Under the pieces are notes generated by a model. The model searched no databases. It saw only the letters and a list, made by a program, of their open reading frames with translations, and had not been told where the DNA came from. This document shows, in pieces, positions 1-7,580 of a stretch of 27,519 nt of DNA. The translations under genes were made by a program, and so were the position numbers. The stretch is taken from positions 1 through 27,519 of the forward strand of contig DATAXP010000001.1 in the NCBI GenBank assembly GCA_036272935.1, read 5' to 3'. This DNA comes from DATAXP01 sp036272935 (GTDB taxonomy: Bacteria > Planctomycetota > Planctomycetia > Pirellulales > PNKZ01). Every line of letters starts with the position of its first letter. Within the stretch, counting starts at the first letter, position 1.

Positions 1-293
1 CGTACAACCCCTGGCTTGGCATGTGGGTGGCGATCACGCGCAACAGCCGTTATTTCGATCGCCCGCTGCACCCCGAGGAAGCGATCTCCCGCGAACAAGC
101 GATTCGCTTCTACACGATCAACAATGCCCGGATCATGTTTCTGGAAGATCAGATTGGCTCGCTAGAACCGGGGAAGCTGGCCGACTTCATCGTCGTCGAC
201 CGCGATTTGCTTTCCTGCCCCATCGATGAGCTGCGCGAGACAAATGCCGTGCGCACCTACGTCGGCGGCAAGCTCGTCTACACGAGGCCTTAA
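1..293 (+). CDS. Amidohydrolase family protein, C-terminal fragment (5' end outside window)
   Basis: The reading frame is open from base 3 and ends with TAA at 291-293, giving about 96 residues of the C-terminus of a larger protein. The stretch reading SREQAIRFYTINNARIMF, then GSLEPGKLADFIVVDRD, is the hallmark end of metal-dependent amidohydrolases of the Amidohydro_3/YtcJ type: the last helix of the TIM barrel followed by the return to the small beta-sandwich domain. The metal-ligand histidines would lie upstream of the window, so substrate cannot be inferred. The final residues (VRTYVGGKLVYTRP) are the usual last strand of the composite domain. The stop codon lies inside a 12-bp sequence that recurs at 435-446. 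Family assignment is firm; specificity is unknown. Confidence 0.85.
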   Translation, partial: YNPWLGMWVAITRNSRYFDRPLHPEEAISREQAIRFYTINNARIMFLEDQIGSLEPGKLADFIVVDRDLLSCPIDELRETNAVRTYVGGKLVYTRP

Positions 294-446
294 CGGTGTG
301 GCAGCAGAACCGCAAAGCGGCATGGGTGCCTGGGGCTGAGTCCGCGAAGCCCCAGAATTGTCGCGTCTGGGGCATCGCTACGCTCTGCCCCAGGCACCCC
401 CTGCCAGTTCGATCGCGACCGTGCAGTGCTCCTGTAACGGTGTGGC
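291..446. repeat. Compound palindromic element bracketed by a 12-bp direct repeat
   Basis: A 12-bp word (TAACGGTGTGGC) occurs at 291-302 and again at 435-446. Between the copies is a compound palindrome. Perfect 13-bp outer arms at 324-336 and 387-399 (GGGTGCCTGGGGC and its complement) enclose two smaller hairpins with 8-bp stems, CTGGGGCT/AGCCCCAG and CTGGGGCA/TGCCCCAG. The direct repeat looks like a target-site duplication of an inserted element (inference). Removing one copy plus the insert (144 bp) would place the downstream gene's GTG start 2 nt after the amidohydrolase stop. Confidence 0.7.
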
Positions 447-1723
447 TGAATCGTTGCGTCGTGGCACTTACGCTACTCGTGTCGCATTCGGTGGCCAACG
501 GCTCTCAACCACGGCCAGTCGACGAACAACAGGTTCAGCAATCGGGCATCCGCCGCGTCGAGAGCCGGCACCTGGTGCTCTTCACCGATCTGCCGCCAAG
601 CCCCGAGATCGACGAGTTGCCTAAAGTGTTCGACCAGGCGTTCCCGCAATGGTGCGAGTTCTTTGGCCGGTCGCCCGCGGCAGGCGACGCGTGGCAAATG
701 CACGCCTTCCTGATGGCCAACCGCGATCGCTTTGCCCGGGCGGGGCTGTTGCCCGCGGAGTTGCCGACCTTTCGCAACGGGTTCTCGTGGAATGCCGACC
801 TGTGGCTCATCGAGCAGCCCGCCGCGTATTATCGCCGACACCTGCTGCTGCACGAGGGGACGCACGGGTTCATGAACGCGGCCCTGGGCAACTGCGGGCC
901 GCCGTGGTTCATGGAGGGGCTGGCCGAGTTCTTGGCCACGCACTCGTGGGTCGATGGCAAGCTGGTACTCGGCTACTTCCCCAAAGCGCGCGAGGAAGTC
1001 GATCACTGGGGGCGCATCAAGCTGGTGCGCGAAGCGATCGCCGCCGGGCGCCGCCGCACGATCGACGAGCTGCTGGCGCTGGAGCCGCAGACGCAACTCG
1101 ACAACGAGAACTACGCCTGGTGCTGGGCATTAGCGACGTTGCTGAACGGCGTGCCTCGCTACCACGCCCGGCTGCACGAGCAAATTGCCGACGTGCGGCG
1201 CAACGATTTCAATGGCCGCTTCCGTGACCGGTTCCGCGCCGACTGGAACGACCTGGCCGACGACTGGCAGGTGTTTACGACGAACCTTGTTTATGGCGAC
1301 GACGTGCCGCGAGCTGCGATCGAGTTTGCTCCGGGATCGCCGCTGCTCGACAAGCGGGCGGAAGTGTCGATCGCGGCCGATCGCTTGTGGCAGAGCAGCC
1401 GCGTGCAGCTTCAGGCTGGCAAGCGCTATCGGCTCCGCGCCAGCGGTCGCTACACGATCGCCGCCGGTCCGCCGGTGTGGTGGTGCGAACCCGGTGGGGT
1501 GTCGATCCGCTACCACAACGCTCATCCGCTTGGCATGCTGCTGGCCGTGGTGCGGCCCGATCAGCTATCGCGCACCAGTGCCTTCATCGCGCCGGCGCCG
1601 GTGGGACTGGAAACGGTGCTGGTGCCCGAGGCAACCGGGACACTGTATCTTTCGGTGAACGATTCCCCTGCCGAACTGGCCGACAACCGCGGCAGCGTGA
1701 ACGTCGAAGTGATTGAGGAGTAA
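440..1723 (+). CDS. Secreted HExxH (gluzincin-like, DUF1570-type) metallopeptidase-like protein
   Basis: About 428 residues if started at GTG 440. The N-terminus then reads as a signal peptide (short basic start, hydrophobic VVALTLLV, then SVANGSQ), so export is likely. A zinc-peptidase signature HEGTH lies at about residues 138-142, followed by WFMEGLAEF whose first Glu (about residue 159) is the expected third zinc ligand, as in MA-clan gluzincins. Planctomycetes carry many such DUF1570/peptidase-MA-like proteins of unknown substrate. The C-terminal third looks like a beta-rich accessory domain. An in-frame GTG at 296 would add 48 residues, but these are encoded by the inserted palindromic element and would bury the signal peptide, so 440 is preferred. 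The next gene follows after 3 nt, suggesting co-transcription. Confidence 0.75.
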   Translation: MWLNRCVVALTLLVSHSVANGSQPRPVDEQQVQQSGIRRVESRHLVLFTDLPPSPEIDELPKVFDQAFPQWCEFFGRSPAAGDAWQMHAFLMANRDRFARAGLLPAELPTFRNGFSWNADLWLIEQPAAYYRRHLLLHEGTHGFMNAALGNCGPPWFMEGLAEFLATHSWVDGKLVLGYFPKAREEVDHWGRIKLVREAIAAGRRRTIDELLALEPQTQLDNENYAWCWALATLLNGVPRYHARLHEQIADVRRNDFNGRFRDRFRADWNDLADDWQVFTTNLVYGDDVPRAAIEFAPGSPLLDKRAEVSIAADRLWQSSRVQLQAGKRYRLRASGRYTIAAGPPVWWCEPGGVSIRYHNAHPLGMLLAVVRPDQLSRTSAFIAPAPVGLETVLVPEATGTLYLSVNDSPAELADNRGSVNVEVIEE

Positions 1724-1726
1724 GTC

Positions 1727-2527
1727 ATGCTCAAGCAGGTAGAGATTCCCGGCGCACAGCTCGCCGTCAAGGACGTGGGCGATGGTTCGCCCGTACTGTT
1801 TGTGCACGGCTTTCCACTGAGCCACGCCATGTGGCGCTCGCAGATCGAAGAGCTGGCGGCGACGCATCGCGTGATCGCCCCCGACCTGCGCGGCTTCGGC
1901 TCGAGCTGTCTGGCGTGCGTGGCGACAGTCACCATCGCACAGTTGGCCGACGACTGCGCGGCACTGCTCGACGCGCTGGGCGTTGGCGAGCCGGTGACGT
2001 TCTGCGGCTTGTCGATGGGGGGCTATGTCGGCTTTCAGTTCGTGCGGAAGTACGGCGATCGGTTGAAAGCCATAGTGCTATGCGACACGCGCGCCGCGGC
2101 CGACAGCCCCGAGGCGGCGGCCAACCGGTACAAGATGGCCGAGCACGTGATGCGGGCCGGCACCGAGATCGTCGCCACGGCAATGCTCCCCAAGCTATTC
2201 GCTCTGTCGACCGCGGCGAAGAACCCCGAGGTGGTGGAGGCGGTGAAGCGGATGATCCTCGCCACCGCGCCCGAAACGATCGCCGCTGTGCAGCACGCCA
2301 TGGCCGAGCGCCCCGACGTGCAAGGCATGCTGCCGACGATTCGCGTGCCGACGCTGGTGCTGGTTGGCCAGGAGGACGCCATTTCGCCGGTCGACGAGAT
2401 GCGGGCCATTGCCGCCGGCATCCCGGGCGCCCAGTTCGTCATCGTCCCCGAGGCCGGCCACATGGCGCCGATGGAAAATCCGGCAGCCGTGAACCAGGCC
2501 TTACGAACATTTCTCGGTTCGTTGTGA
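1727..2527 (+). CDS. Alpha/beta hydrolase
   Basis: 266 residues, a typical length for single-domain alpha/beta hydrolases. The oxyanion-hole motif HGFP (residues 27-30), nucleophile elbow GLSMGG (Ser96), probable acid Asp217 in GQEDAIS and catalytic His245 in EAGHMAPMENP are all visible, so the triad is complete. The closest recognisable pattern is the 3-oxoadipate enol-lactonase / carboxylesterase group, but no pathway partner lies nearby and the substrate is unknown. No signal peptide is seen, so it is probably cytosolic. The ATG lies 3 nt after the preceding stop and is preceded by a strong GAGGAG Shine-Dalgarno at about 1711-1716, one of the clearer ribosome sites in the window. It is probably translated from the same mRNA as the metallopeptidase-like gene. 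Confidence 0.85.
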   Translation: MLKQVEIPGAQLAVKDVGDGSPVLFVHGFPLSHAMWRSQIEELAATHRVIAPDLRGFGSSCLACVATVTIAQLADDCAALLDALGVGEPVTFCGLSMGGYVGFQFVRKYGDRLKAIVLCDTRAAADSPEAAANRYKMAEHVMRAGTEIVATAMLPKLFALSTAAKNPEVVEAVKRMILATAPETIAAVQHAMAERPDVQGMLPTIRVPTLVLVGQEDAISPVDEMRAIAAGIPGAQFVIVPEAGHMAPMENPAAVNQALRTFLGSL

Positions 2528-2592
2528 CGCCGCGGCGTCCGGCGGCGACTCATGCTCATCGGGCAAGAAACCGTCTTGAGCGTGAGCCACGT

Positions 2593-2685
2593 ATGCCTGT
2601 CCTTTTATTGATCGGGGCGATCGTCATCGTTGGGCTGGCCGTCGATCTGCTGACCGCCCCGCGTTATCAGCGCCTCCATAAATAG
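2593..2685 (+). CDS. Possible 30-residue single-pass membrane peptide
   Basis: A short frame starting at ATG 2593 encodes MPVLLLIGAIVIVGLAVDLL followed by a polar tail ending RYQRLHK and TAG. It has one strong hydrophobic segment (residues 3-20) and a basic C-terminus, the pattern of small membrane proteins. It sits 65 nt after the hydrolase stop on the same strand and ends 8 bp before the convergent phosphohexomutase. No clear Shine-Dalgarno is present. The hydrophobic composition could also be accidental in a GC-rich spacer. No family is recognised. Confidence 0.35.
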   Translation: MPVLLLIGAIVIVGLAVDLLTAPRYQRLHK

Positions 2686-2693
2686 TCGCCCGC

Positions 2694-4457
2694 CTATTCC
2701 AGCTTCACCAGGTCGCGGCTCACGGCCGTTAGCCGATCGAGCAACTGCTGCTTGGCTGCGTCCAAGTCGGCCAGCAGTTCCGCCGGCTCGAAGCCGAACA
2801 GATAGAATTTGATCTTCGGCTCGGTGCCGCTGGGTCGCACCGCCACGTAATTGCCTTCCGCCTCAAGGTCGAGGATCACCATGTCGCCGCGCGGCTCCAT
2901 TTGCAGATAATCGCGGACGCGCGTCACGCGCATGTCGCCGAGCGTCATGGGGGGCGCCGCGCGCAGGTTCGCCATCAGTTGCCGCATGCGATCCATTCCT
3001 ACGCTCCCCGGCAACGTGCGCGAGATTTGCGTTTCGACGTGGCAACCGTGCTGCCAATACAGGGCGTCGAGCTTTTCGTGCAGCGTTTGTCCCGAGGCTT
3101 TCACCTGGGCGGCCAACTCGGCCAGCAGCAGGGCGGCGACCGTGGCATCTTTGTCGCGCGCATAAGTGCCGGCCAGGTACCCGTGCGATTCCTCGATCCC
3201 CAGCACGAAGTTTTCCGGCCCCTGCTCGTCGATCGCGCCGCCGATGTACTTGAAGCCCACTTGCAGGTCGCCGCAGGTCCGCACGCCGTACGAGTCGGCA
3301 ATCCGCCGCACCAGCTCGGTGGTCACTAGGGTCTTCACGATATAGTTGTCGGGGCCGAGCATGCCGGCGGCCCGATGACCGTCGAGCACGAACTCGGTGA
3401 GCAGCGCGCCGATCTGGTTGCCGGTGAGCGTGTGCCACGGCCCGCCACGCCGCAGCGGCGCGGCACAGCCGAGGCGATCACCGTCGGGATCGGTCGAGAG
3501 CACCACGTCCGCGGCGGTTTCTCGGGCGCGAGCGATGATCGCCTCGAACGTTGCCGGATTCTCAGGATTGGCGACGTGGCCGGGGACGTTCGGAAAATCG
3601 CCGTTGGCCTCGGCGTGCGGCGCGAACAGCTCGACCTGCTTGAACCCCGCCGCGGCGAGCACCGGCAGGATGCTGGCCGCGCCGACACCGTGCATCGGCG
3701 AGTAGACGATCTTCACGTCGCGCGGCCCGGGCTGGCTTTGGGCGAGTACGGCCCGCTGGTACGGCCCGTCGATTTCCTGCTGGCAGTAGACGATTCCGCC
3801 GCGCTCCATTCCATCGGCAAACGGTGTGCGATCGATCTTCGCCGCGCGCATTACGCAGTCGATCACGCCACGGTCGTGCGGTGGCAGGAGTTGGCCTCCC
3901 GTTGACCAATATGCCTTCACGGCGTTATCGCTTGGCGGATTGTGGCTGGCGGTCACCATGATGCCGCAGGCACAGTGCTTGTAGCGCACCGCGAACGACA
4001 GCTGCGGCGTGCTGCGCGGAGCATCGAGAAACCAGACCTTGAACCCGGCGGCAACCATCACCTCGGCACACAACTCGGCAAAGTGCCGCGAACGGTGGCG
4101 GGTATCGTAGGCAATCGCGCACGCCAGCGGGCCGGTCGTGCCGACGGCCTGCTTCACGTAGTCGGCCAGCCCCTGGGCACTTTCGCCGATCGTGCGGTCG
4201 TTGATGGCGCCCGTGCCGATCGGATGCATGCGGCCGCGGCGGCCACCGGTGCCGAAGGGGATCACGGTCCAGAACACGTCGTCGAGCGTTTTCCACTGCC
4301 CGGCAGCAATGTGCTTGGCCAGCGTGTCGAAATACTCGGCGTACTGCGGCTCGGTGAGCCAGGTGCGAATGTTCCTCGCGGCGCCGGCGGTGAGCTGGCC
4401 GGCGTCAAGAGCCGCCTGCACGGCAGATCGCAGTGAATCGGTGTCTCGGTGGTTCAT
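2694..4457 (-). CDS. Phospho-sugar mutase (phosphoglucomutase/phosphomannomutase, PgcA/PGM2-like)
   Basis: 587 residues from ATG 4457, the usual size for bacterial PgcA/PGM2-like alpha-D-phosphohexomutases, which interconvert hexose 1- and 6-phosphates in the cytosol. All four family loops are visible: phosphoserine loop TASHNP (Ser171), Mg2+ loop DPDGDR (323-328), sugar-specificity loop GIEESHG (420-426) and phosphate-binding loop RPSGTEP (541-547). The ESHG form of the third loop favours glucose phosphate, but mannose phosphate cannot be excluded. The frame stays open upstream to 4871, but that region is antisense to the neighbouring mutase. ATG 4457 is chosen because homology starts there and GGAG lies 6-7 nt upstream. 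Its start is 25 bp from that of a second mutase on the opposite strand. Confidence 0.9.
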   Translation of the reverse strand: MNHRDTDSLRSAVQAALDAGQLTAGAARNIRTWLTEPQYAEYFDTLAKHIAAGQWKTLDDVFWTVIPFGTGGRRGRMHPIGTGAINDRTIGESAQGLADYVKQAVGTTGPLACAIAYDTRHRSRHFAELCAEVMVAAGFKVWFLDAPRSTPQLSFAVRYKHCACGIMVTASHNPPSDNAVKAYWSTGGQLLPPHDRGVIDCVMRAAKIDRTPFADGMERGGIVYCQQEIDGPYQRAVLAQSQPGPRDVKIVYSPMHGVGAASILPVLAAAGFKQVELFAPHAEANGDFPNVPGHVANPENPATFEAIIARARETAADVVLSTDPDGDRLGCAAPLRRGGPWHTLTGNQIGALLTEFVLDGHRAAGMLGPDNYIVKTLVTTELVRRIADSYGVRTCGDLQVGFKYIGGAIDEQGPENFVLGIEESHGYLAGTYARDKDATVAALLLAELAAQVKASGQTLHEKLDALYWQHGCHVETQISRTLPGSVGMDRMRQLMANLRAAPPMTLGDMRVTRVRDYLQMEPRGDMVILDLEAEGNYVAVRPSGTEPKIKFYLFGFEPAELLADLDAAKQQLLDRLTAVSRDLVKLE

Positions 4458-4482
4458 CGCGTCTCCGTTATACTGCCCGGTC
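4458..4482. promoter_or_regulatory. 25-bp divergent promoter region between two phosphohexomutase genes
   Basis: The whole spacer between the two divergent ATGs is 25 bp. It contains overlapping -10-like hexamers: TATACT (4469-4474) for the plus gene and TATAAC (complement of 4467-4472) for the minus gene. A start 7 nt after each box would give leaders of about 2-3 nt. The -35 regions would lie inside the opposite coding sequence and are not convincing. Alternatively, each promoter lies further inside the opposite gene and the GGAG at 4463-4466 (minus strand) serves as a ribosome site. Confidence 0.4.
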
Positions 4483-5826
4483 ATGAGCGAACCAATCATC
4501 AGCGTTTCGGGGCTGCGCGGGATCGTCGGCACGTCGCTGACGCCAGAAATCGCCATGCGGTACTGCGCGGCGTTCGCGGCGTCGCTCGAGCCGGGGGCGA
4601 TCGTCGTCACGCGCGATGGTCGCACCACTGGGGCGATGTTGGCCGAATGCGTGCGTGGAGCGCTGCAAGCCGTCGGACGCACGGCGATCGATGCCGGCAT
4701 CGCCGCCACGCCCACCACCGGCGTCCTGGTGCGGCAACTCGGCGCGGCGGGTGGAATCCAAATCTCCGCCAGCCACAATCCGCCCGAGTACAACGGCCTC
4801 AAGCTGTTCAGCGGCCAGGGGCGCGTCATCCCAGCCGACGAAGGGCAGCAGGTCGTCGCGGCGTATCGCACCGGCCGGATTGCCTGGGCCGGTCACGAGC
4901 ATCTCGGCCGCACATCGCATGTCGTCGATGCCGCACAGAGCCACTGGCAACTGATCCGCGAAACGATCGATCTGGAGGCGATCCGCCAGCGGCGGTTCAA
5001 GGTGCTGCTCGACGCGAATCACGGAGCCGGCAGCCTGCTGGGAGCCTGGATGCTCGACGAGCTGGGGTGCGACGTGACGCTGCTCGGCGGCACTGCCGAC
5101 GGGTTGTTCGAGCACCCGCCGGAGCCGACCGCCGAGAACCTGTCGAGCGTGCTTGCGCAGGTTCGCCGCGCGGACTGCGACATCGGCTTCTGCCAGGACC
5201 CTGATGCCGACCGGCTGGCGATCATCGACGAGCAGGGGCGTTACCTGGGCGAAGAAAAAACTCTGGCCCTGTGCGTCGATCATCGGCTGCGGCAGGAACA
5301 TGGGCCGATCGTGACGAACTGCTCAACGAGCCGGATGTCGGAAGACCTGGCCGCGAAATACAAGGCGCCGTTCTACCGTTCGCCGGTCGGCGAGGCGAAC
5401 GTGGTCGAGGTGATGCAGGAGCACGAAGCGCTCTTGGGAGGCGAAGGCAACGGCGGCGTGATCGATCCGCGCGTGGGATTGGTGCGCGACAGTTTTGTGG
5501 GGATGGCGCTAGTGCTCGATGCCATGGCGGCGCGCGGCATGAGCATCAGCGCCCTGGCGGCCGAGTTGCCACGGTACGAGATCGCGAAGACGAAAGCGGC
5601 GCTGGAGCCGGCGAAACTCGGCGCGGCATTGAAGGCACTGGCGGCGCACTGGCCCGAGGCGGCGACCGATTCGATGGACGGCCTGCGGCTCGATTGGCCG
5701 GGCAAGTGGCTGCTCGTGCGCGCGAGCAACACCGAGCCGATCGTCCGCGCGATTGCCGAGGCACCGACGGCGGCCGAGGCGCAGCACTTGTGCGACGAGG
5801 CGGCTATTGTGCTCGGACAAATGTAA
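4483..5826 (+). CDS. Phosphohexomutase of the GlmM/ManB type
   Basis: 447 residues, the typical length of bacterial phosphoglucosamine mutase and ManB-like phosphomannomutases. It starts MSEPIISVSGLRGIVG, the family's first strand. Visible loops are SASHNP (phosphoserine Ser97), DPDADR (239-244), GGEGNGG (319-325) and RASNTEP (413-419). The last two deviate from the common GEQSGH and RPSGTEP; RASNTEP-like forms occur in archaeal-type and broad-specificity members, so the substrate (GlcN-P, Man-P or Glc-P) is open. It probably supplies activated sugar for cell-envelope or exopolysaccharide synthesis. It is divergently transcribed from the PgcA-like mutase with only 25 bp between. The two proteins are different subfamilies, not a recent duplication. 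Confidence 0.88.
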   Translation: MSEPIISVSGLRGIVGTSLTPEIAMRYCAAFAASLEPGAIVVTRDGRTTGAMLAECVRGALQAVGRTAIDAGIAATPTTGVLVRQLGAAGGIQISASHNPPEYNGLKLFSGQGRVIPADEGQQVVAAYRTGRIAWAGHEHLGRTSHVVDAAQSHWQLIRETIDLEAIRQRRFKVLLDANHGAGSLLGAWMLDELGCDVTLLGGTADGLFEHPPEPTAENLSSVLAQVRRADCDIGFCQDPDADRLAIIDEQGRYLGEEKTLALCVDHRLRQEHGPIVTNCSTSRMSEDLAAKYKAPFYRSPVGEANVVEVMQEHEALLGGEGNGGVIDPRVGLVRDSFVGMALVLDAMAARGMSISALAAELPRYEIAKTKAALEPAKLGAALKALAAHWPEAATDSMDGLRLDWPGKWLLVRASNTEPIVRAIAEAPTAAEAQHLCDEAAIVLGQM

Positions 5827-5828
5827 CC

Positions 5829-5905
5829 TTGTGGGAGGCGATTCCTATCGCCGAATTACGCATGAATTGAGCCTCTTGGTCGGCGAAAGGATTCGCCTCC
5901 CACAA
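5829..5905. repeat. Long inverted repeat between convergent genes, possible bidirectional terminator
   Basis: Arms 5829-5854 and 5880-5905 (26 nt each, beginning TTGTGGGAGGCGATT) are complementary at 24 of 26 positions, with a 25-nt loop. The hairpin lies between the convergent mutase (stop at 5826) and DUF423 gene (stop at 5928), so it could terminate transcription from both sides. There is no T-tract, so the role is inferred from position. It may equally be a dispersed repeat unit. Confidence 0.65.
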
Positions 5906-5927
5906 TTCCCACGAACCGCCGTGGCCG

Positions 5928-6338
5928 CTATGGCGACGCGCGCCAGGCGGCGACGGCCATCGCCAGCCATCCGGCGATGAACGCCAGTCCGCCGAGGGGC
6001 ACGATCATCGCGAATGTTTTCGCTTGCGTGAGCACCCAGGCGTAGAGCATGCCCGAGAAAATCGCCACGCCGACCAGGAACAACACCCCAGCCACCGACC
6101 AGGCGCGATCGGGAAGCTGCCGCGCGAGCAGGCCGAGCAGCACCAGTGCCAGCGCGTGATACATCTGGTAGCGCACGGCCGTCTCGAACGTGGCGAGCGC
6201 CCGCGTGATATCCTCAGCCGATCGGCCGCGCGCTTCGAGCCAGCCGGGCAGCGCATGCGCGCCGAACGCGCCGATCGCCACGCCCAACGCGGCCAACAGG
6301 CTACCGATTAAAAGCCAAATCTTCGCTGCGTTGATCAT
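5928..6338 (-). CDS. DUF423 family membrane protein
   Basis: 136 residues with four predicted membrane segments at about 7-29, 62-77, 82-102 and 109-131. The motif GAFGAHAL near residue 23 and the spacing of the helices are characteristic of DUF423 (E. coli YgdD relatives), small inner-membrane proteins of unknown function. The length matches the family. It starts 27 nt after the stop of the acyl-CoA dehydrogenase-like gene on the same strand, so the two may be co-transcribed. The spacer contains TTGATCATTGATCAA (around 6333-6347), overlapping the start codon. No function can be assigned from context. Confidence 0.85.
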   Translation of the reverse strand: MINAAKIWLLIGSLLAALGVAIGAFGAHALPGWLEARGRSAEDITRALATFETAVRYQMYHALALVLLGLLARQLPDRAWSVAGVLFLVGVAIFSGMLYAWVLTQAKTFAMIVPLGGLAFIAGWLAMAVAAWRASP

Positions 6339-6365
6339 TGATCAATCATCACTTAACACTTGCCG

Positions 6366-7430
6366 CTATTCCAGTCCCGCCAGTTCGCACAAGGTGGCGT
6401 TCATCACGGGTTGCGGGCAGCTCCAGACCAGGAAGAACAGTGCCTCGCGGCACCAGCGGCCCGCCGGATGGCCGACGACGTAGCCCGAGCCCTTGGCCGC
6501 GGTGAGCGCCGCCTGCGTGGTGCGCAGTGCCAGGCCGTTGGCGCGGGCCCGCAGCTCTTCGGTCGAACAACAAGCGACGCCGCTGGCCAGGCTCAGCAGG
6601 TCGGCCAGCGCGGCTTGCCAGTCGGCATCAAGCGCCTCGGCTGGTCCGCGCAGCTCGGCGCGCTTCGTCGCTTCGCCGGCGAGATAATCGATCGCGGCCC
6701 GCGCGAGTCCCAGAGCGAGCGTCGAAGTTTGCAGTCCGCCGGTCCCGGCCCCTTTTCCCTGGGCCATGACGTTCTCGACCGGGCCGGCGAGCACCCATTC
6801 GGGGCTCAATCGTACGCGGTCGCAACGCACCGCGCCGGTGTGGCTCGCGCCCAGGCCGACGAGGCGTGCCGGCAACTCGGCTGCGATCCCCGGCTCGTCG
6901 GTCGGCAGTGCGGCAAGCAGTTGCCGACCATCATCGAGTGTTCCGCCGGTGACGATCATTTCGGCCGCATCGCCGCCGGTGACCCAGGGGCTGAAGCCAT
7001 TGAATATGAAATCGTCACCGCGCAGCTCTGCCCGGAGGACCGGCTTGGCCAAATGGCGGCGGCTGGTGGTGAGGTGCGAGATGCCGACCGTGGCGAACAC
7101 GCTGCCATCGACAAGCCCCGGCAGCCAGCGCTCGCGCATCGCGGCGTTATCGCTCTCGACGATCCTGCGGCAAGCGCCGCTGCGCTGTGTGATGACGAAC
7201 GTCGTGGTGAGGCAGGCGGCGCTCAGGCGCAGGTAGCCGCGCAGCACGTCGACCTCGCTCCACTCGGCGCCGCCGAACTCGGCGGGCACAAACCAGCGGA
7301 AGACACCAGCATTGGCGCAGAGCCGCAACTGCTCGGCAGGCCAGTGGCCGCTCGAATCGAGCGCATCGGCGCGCTGGTGCAGCTCGCGGCAGAGATCGTC
7401 GAGCGCGGCATCGTCAGGAGATTCGATCAT
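6366..7430 (-). CDS. Acyl-CoA dehydrogenase-like flavoprotein with non-canonical active-site region
   Basis: 354 residues from ATG 7430 (a TTG lies immediately before it). The fold signature is acyl-CoA dehydrogenase: an N-terminal helical part with FVPAEFGGAEWS, a middle beta domain with TVGISHLTTS and FIFNGFSPWVTGGDAAEMIVTG, then a C-terminal helical bundle. FAD is expected as cofactor. The C-terminal motif is recognisable (GSGYVVGHPAGRWCREA, from residue 314), but the segment where many family members have Tyr-Glu-Gly-Thr reads W336-S337-C338-P339, so the usual catalytic Glu is absent there. Some subfamilies place the base elsewhere or act as flavin monooxygenases. No electron-transfer flavoprotein or beta-oxidation genes lie nearby. 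It may be an oxidase or monooxygenase, or a degenerate dehydrogenase. Confidence 0.8.
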   Translation of the reverse strand: MIESPDDAALDDLCRELHQRADALDSSGHWPAEQLRLCANAGVFRWFVPAEFGGAEWSEVDVLRGYLRLSAACLTTTFVITQRSGACRRIVESDNAAMRERWLPGLVDGSVFATVGISHLTTSRRHLAKPVLRAELRGDDFIFNGFSPWVTGGDAAEMIVTGGTLDDGRQLLAALPTDEPGIAAELPARLVGLGASHTGAVRCDRVRLSPEWVLAGPVENVMAQGKGAGTGGLQTSTLALGLARAAIDYLAGEATKRAELRGPAEALDADWQAALADLLSLASGVACCSTEELRARANGLALRTTQAALTAAKGSGYVVGHPAGRWCREALFFLVWSCPQPVMNATLCELAGLE

Positions 7431-7450
7431 CAATGGTGAGCCTCAGATGT

Positions 7451-7464
7451 CATCAGCGCTGATG
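7451..7464. promoter_or_regulatory. 14-bp perfect palindrome upstream of the acyl-CoA dehydrogenase-like gene
   Basis: CATCAGCGCTGATG is a perfect 14-bp palindrome lying 20 bp upstream of the ATG at 7430. Its size and position fit an operator for a dimeric repressor, but no regulator is encoded nearby and a second copy was not seen. Chance or membership in the adjacent repeat is possible. Confidence 0.3.
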
Positions 7465-7470
7465 AATTCA

Positions 7471-7566
7471 ACCGCAGCGGCGCGGAGGACGCCGAGGGCA
7501 ACAGAGGAAAACACATTTTTCTGTCAACTCTTGCTTCTGCTCCGCGCTCTCTGCGAACTCTGCGGT
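7471..7566. repeat. Inverted repeat with about 8-bp internal periodicity
   Basis: The left arm (7471-7508) consists of 8-bp variants CGCAGCGG, CGCGGAGG and ACGCCGAG. The right arm (about 7535-7566) carries the complementary series ending CTCTGCGG. It lies between the stop of the large DUF4159 gene and the start of the acyl-CoA dehydrogenase-like gene. The word family resembles the rhythm of the repeat at 19038-19194. Confidence 0.6.
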
Positions 7567-7580
7567 GCAATTCTGTCGGT

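Noticed and set aside
4458..4871. N-terminal extension of the minus-strand phosphohexomutase to 4871
   Set aside because: The extra 138 residues are antisense to the start of the divergent mutase, show no domain, and homology begins at ATG 4457.
6360..7439. Plus-strand open frame of 359 codons
   Set aside because: Antisense mirror of the acyl-CoA dehydrogenase-like gene; composition and lack of domains indicate a shadow frame.
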